Below are positions 4,394 to 5,119 of a DNA stretch of 5,119 nucleotides, one piece after another. Position 1 is the stretch's first letter. Each line of letters starts with the position of its first letter. Source of the DNA: Candidatus Gerdarchaeota archaeon (lineage in GTDB: Archaea; Asgardarchaeota; Heimdallarchaeia; JABLTI01). The position numbers and the translations under genes were made by a program. The stretch spans positions 1-5,119 of the forward strand of contig JAEORJ010000027.1 in assembly GCA_016840945.1 (NCBI GenBank), read 5' to 3'. The notes under the pieces were generated by a model that worked only from the letters and a program-made list of their open reading frames with translations, did not search any database and was not told the DNA's origin.

Positions 4394-5119
4394 GTGGTAT
4401 CTGTGAACTTTATTACCCAAGTGTTCGGCAAAACTTTTTTTGGTCCCTCATTCTTCCGTATTTCTTTGCCTTGGGCAATACGGCACCCAAGATACCTTCT
4501 ATCTGCACGGCACCTATATCGAGCCTTCAATGAAACCGTTCAGCACCGCAAGAAATTGGAACTTGACGGATTGAAGGTTCCTCCAACCCTGATACTTAGC
4601 CTCACACAACAATGCAACCTAAGTTGCTCAGGATGCTTTGCTGCCGCCGCAGGAATAACCTGCCACAATGCGCGCGCTGACCAGAAGAGAAAGAAAAGGC
4701 CTCAACTAGATTGGAACGGATGGAAATCCCTTGTCTCTGAAGCTAGCGAACTGGGAGTATTCTGTTTTTTTCTGGCAGGTGGCGAACCGTTTCTTCTCCC
4801 AAAATTGCTTGACCTTTGTAGCGAATTCAAAGAGAGATGCTTCATAATTTTCACTAACGGAACAGCTATTAGAGAAAACGATTTTGAACGACTGAAGCAT
4901 TTGTCCAACACCGTAATAATTGTAAGCATAGAAGGAAGTCAGGAAGCTACAGACTTGAGAAGAGGCGAAGGCGTTTACCAAAAGGCCTCAAAGACGCTAA
5001 AGCGACTGACAAAGTTGGGAACACCCAACGGAATTTCGGTAACAATCACACGCCTCAACTACAAATACTGGATGAACCCCGAACACATCGACAACCTGAT
5101 TGCTCAGGGCATACGAGCA
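4394..5119 (+). CDS. Radical SAM enzyme, N-terminal 242 residues (3' truncated by window edge)
   Basis: The frame is open from GTG 4394 (after an in-frame TAA at 4391) to the last base. A 65-residue N-terminal region, basic and aromatic (LPWAIRHPRYLLSARHLYRAF), leads to KVPPTLILSLTQQ and then C74-NLS-C78-SG-C81-F. This is the CX3CX2C motif that binds the [4Fe-4S] cluster of radical SAM enzymes. GGEP at 129-132 is the SAM-contacting motif, and FTNGT (153-157) and SIEG (178-181) are further conserved barrel strands. Other cysteines (C90, C124, C142, C149) are present. The enzyme would cleave S-adenosylmethionine reductively to start radical chemistry. The layout 'VPP...CNLxCxGC...GGEP...SIEG...RRGxGVY' recalls an archaeal/clostridial radical SAM group, often SPASM-like, whose substrate is unknown to me. 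Any C-terminal auxiliary cluster lies outside the window. Start GTG 4403 is an alternative. Codon use is more GC-rich than in the pilin genes. Confidence 0.88.
   Translation, partial: MVSVNFITQVFGKTFFGPSFFRISLPWAIRHPRYLLSARHLYRAFNETVQHRKKLELDGLKVPPTLILSLTQQCNLSCSGCFAAAAGITCHNARADQKRKKRPQLDWNGWKSLVSEASELGVFCFFLAGGEPFLLPKLLDLCSEFKERCFIIFTNGTAIRENDFERLKHLSNTVIIVSIEGSQEATDLRRGEGVYQKASKTLKRLTKLGTPNGISVTITRLNYKYWMNPEHIDNLIAQGIRA

Noticed and set aside
4702..4981. Two overlapping minus-strand frames of 75 and 91 codons
   Set aside because: Both lie opposite the radical SAM gene, whose CX3CX2C and GGEP motifs fix the coding frame.

Overview
The window looks archaeal. The evidence is a run of small single-pass membrane proteins with class III (type IV pilin-like) N-termini, a preceding gene ending like an archaeal FlaJ/TadC platform protein, strong GGAGG/GAGGTG ribosome-binding sites, several TTG/GTG starts and TATA-like AT boxes before operon starts. 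The overall style (AT-rich, many pilin-like genes of unrelated length, many N-x-S/T sequons) fits Candidatus Bathyarchaeia or a relative; that assignment is inference from memory of such genomes, not a search result.

Layout. Positions 3-140 are the C-terminal end of a type II secretion F / FlaJ / TadC-type membrane protein. Five same-strand genes follow (161-991, 1007-1471, 1558-2742, 2745-3224, 3229-3954). Each has one N-terminal hydrophobic helix followed by a predicted extracytoplasmic, beta-rich domain. They are spaced by 20, 15, 86, 2 and 4 bases, and the 86-base gap holds a possible internal promoter. At 3984-4226 on the minus strand lies a small two-helix membrane protein, convergent with the pilin genes. 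A 167-base divergent intergenic region (4227-4393) separates it from a radical SAM enzyme gene that starts near 4394 and runs off the right edge. This gene is clearly richer in G+C (hand counts of about 35-58% per 60-base line, mostly about 45%, against about 25-35% in the pilin genes).

How the parts may work together. The platform protein and the pilin-like proteins are probably parts of one type IV pilus-like or pseudopilus-like surface machine. The hydrophobic helices would be assembled by the platform (with an ATPase presumably encoded upstream, outside the window), and the variable, probably glycosylated domains would be displayed outside. The five proteins differ in leader type. Three have a basic leader ending in Gly before the helix (SG|V, NG|Q, NG|Q). 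Two have essentially no leader. This suggests a fixed set of minor pilins or a tip complex rather than redundant copies of one major pilin. The small membrane protein and the radical SAM gene have no visible link to the machine.

No tRNA, rRNA, CRISPR array or insertion sequence was seen. The most interesting part of the window is the five-gene pilin-like set.
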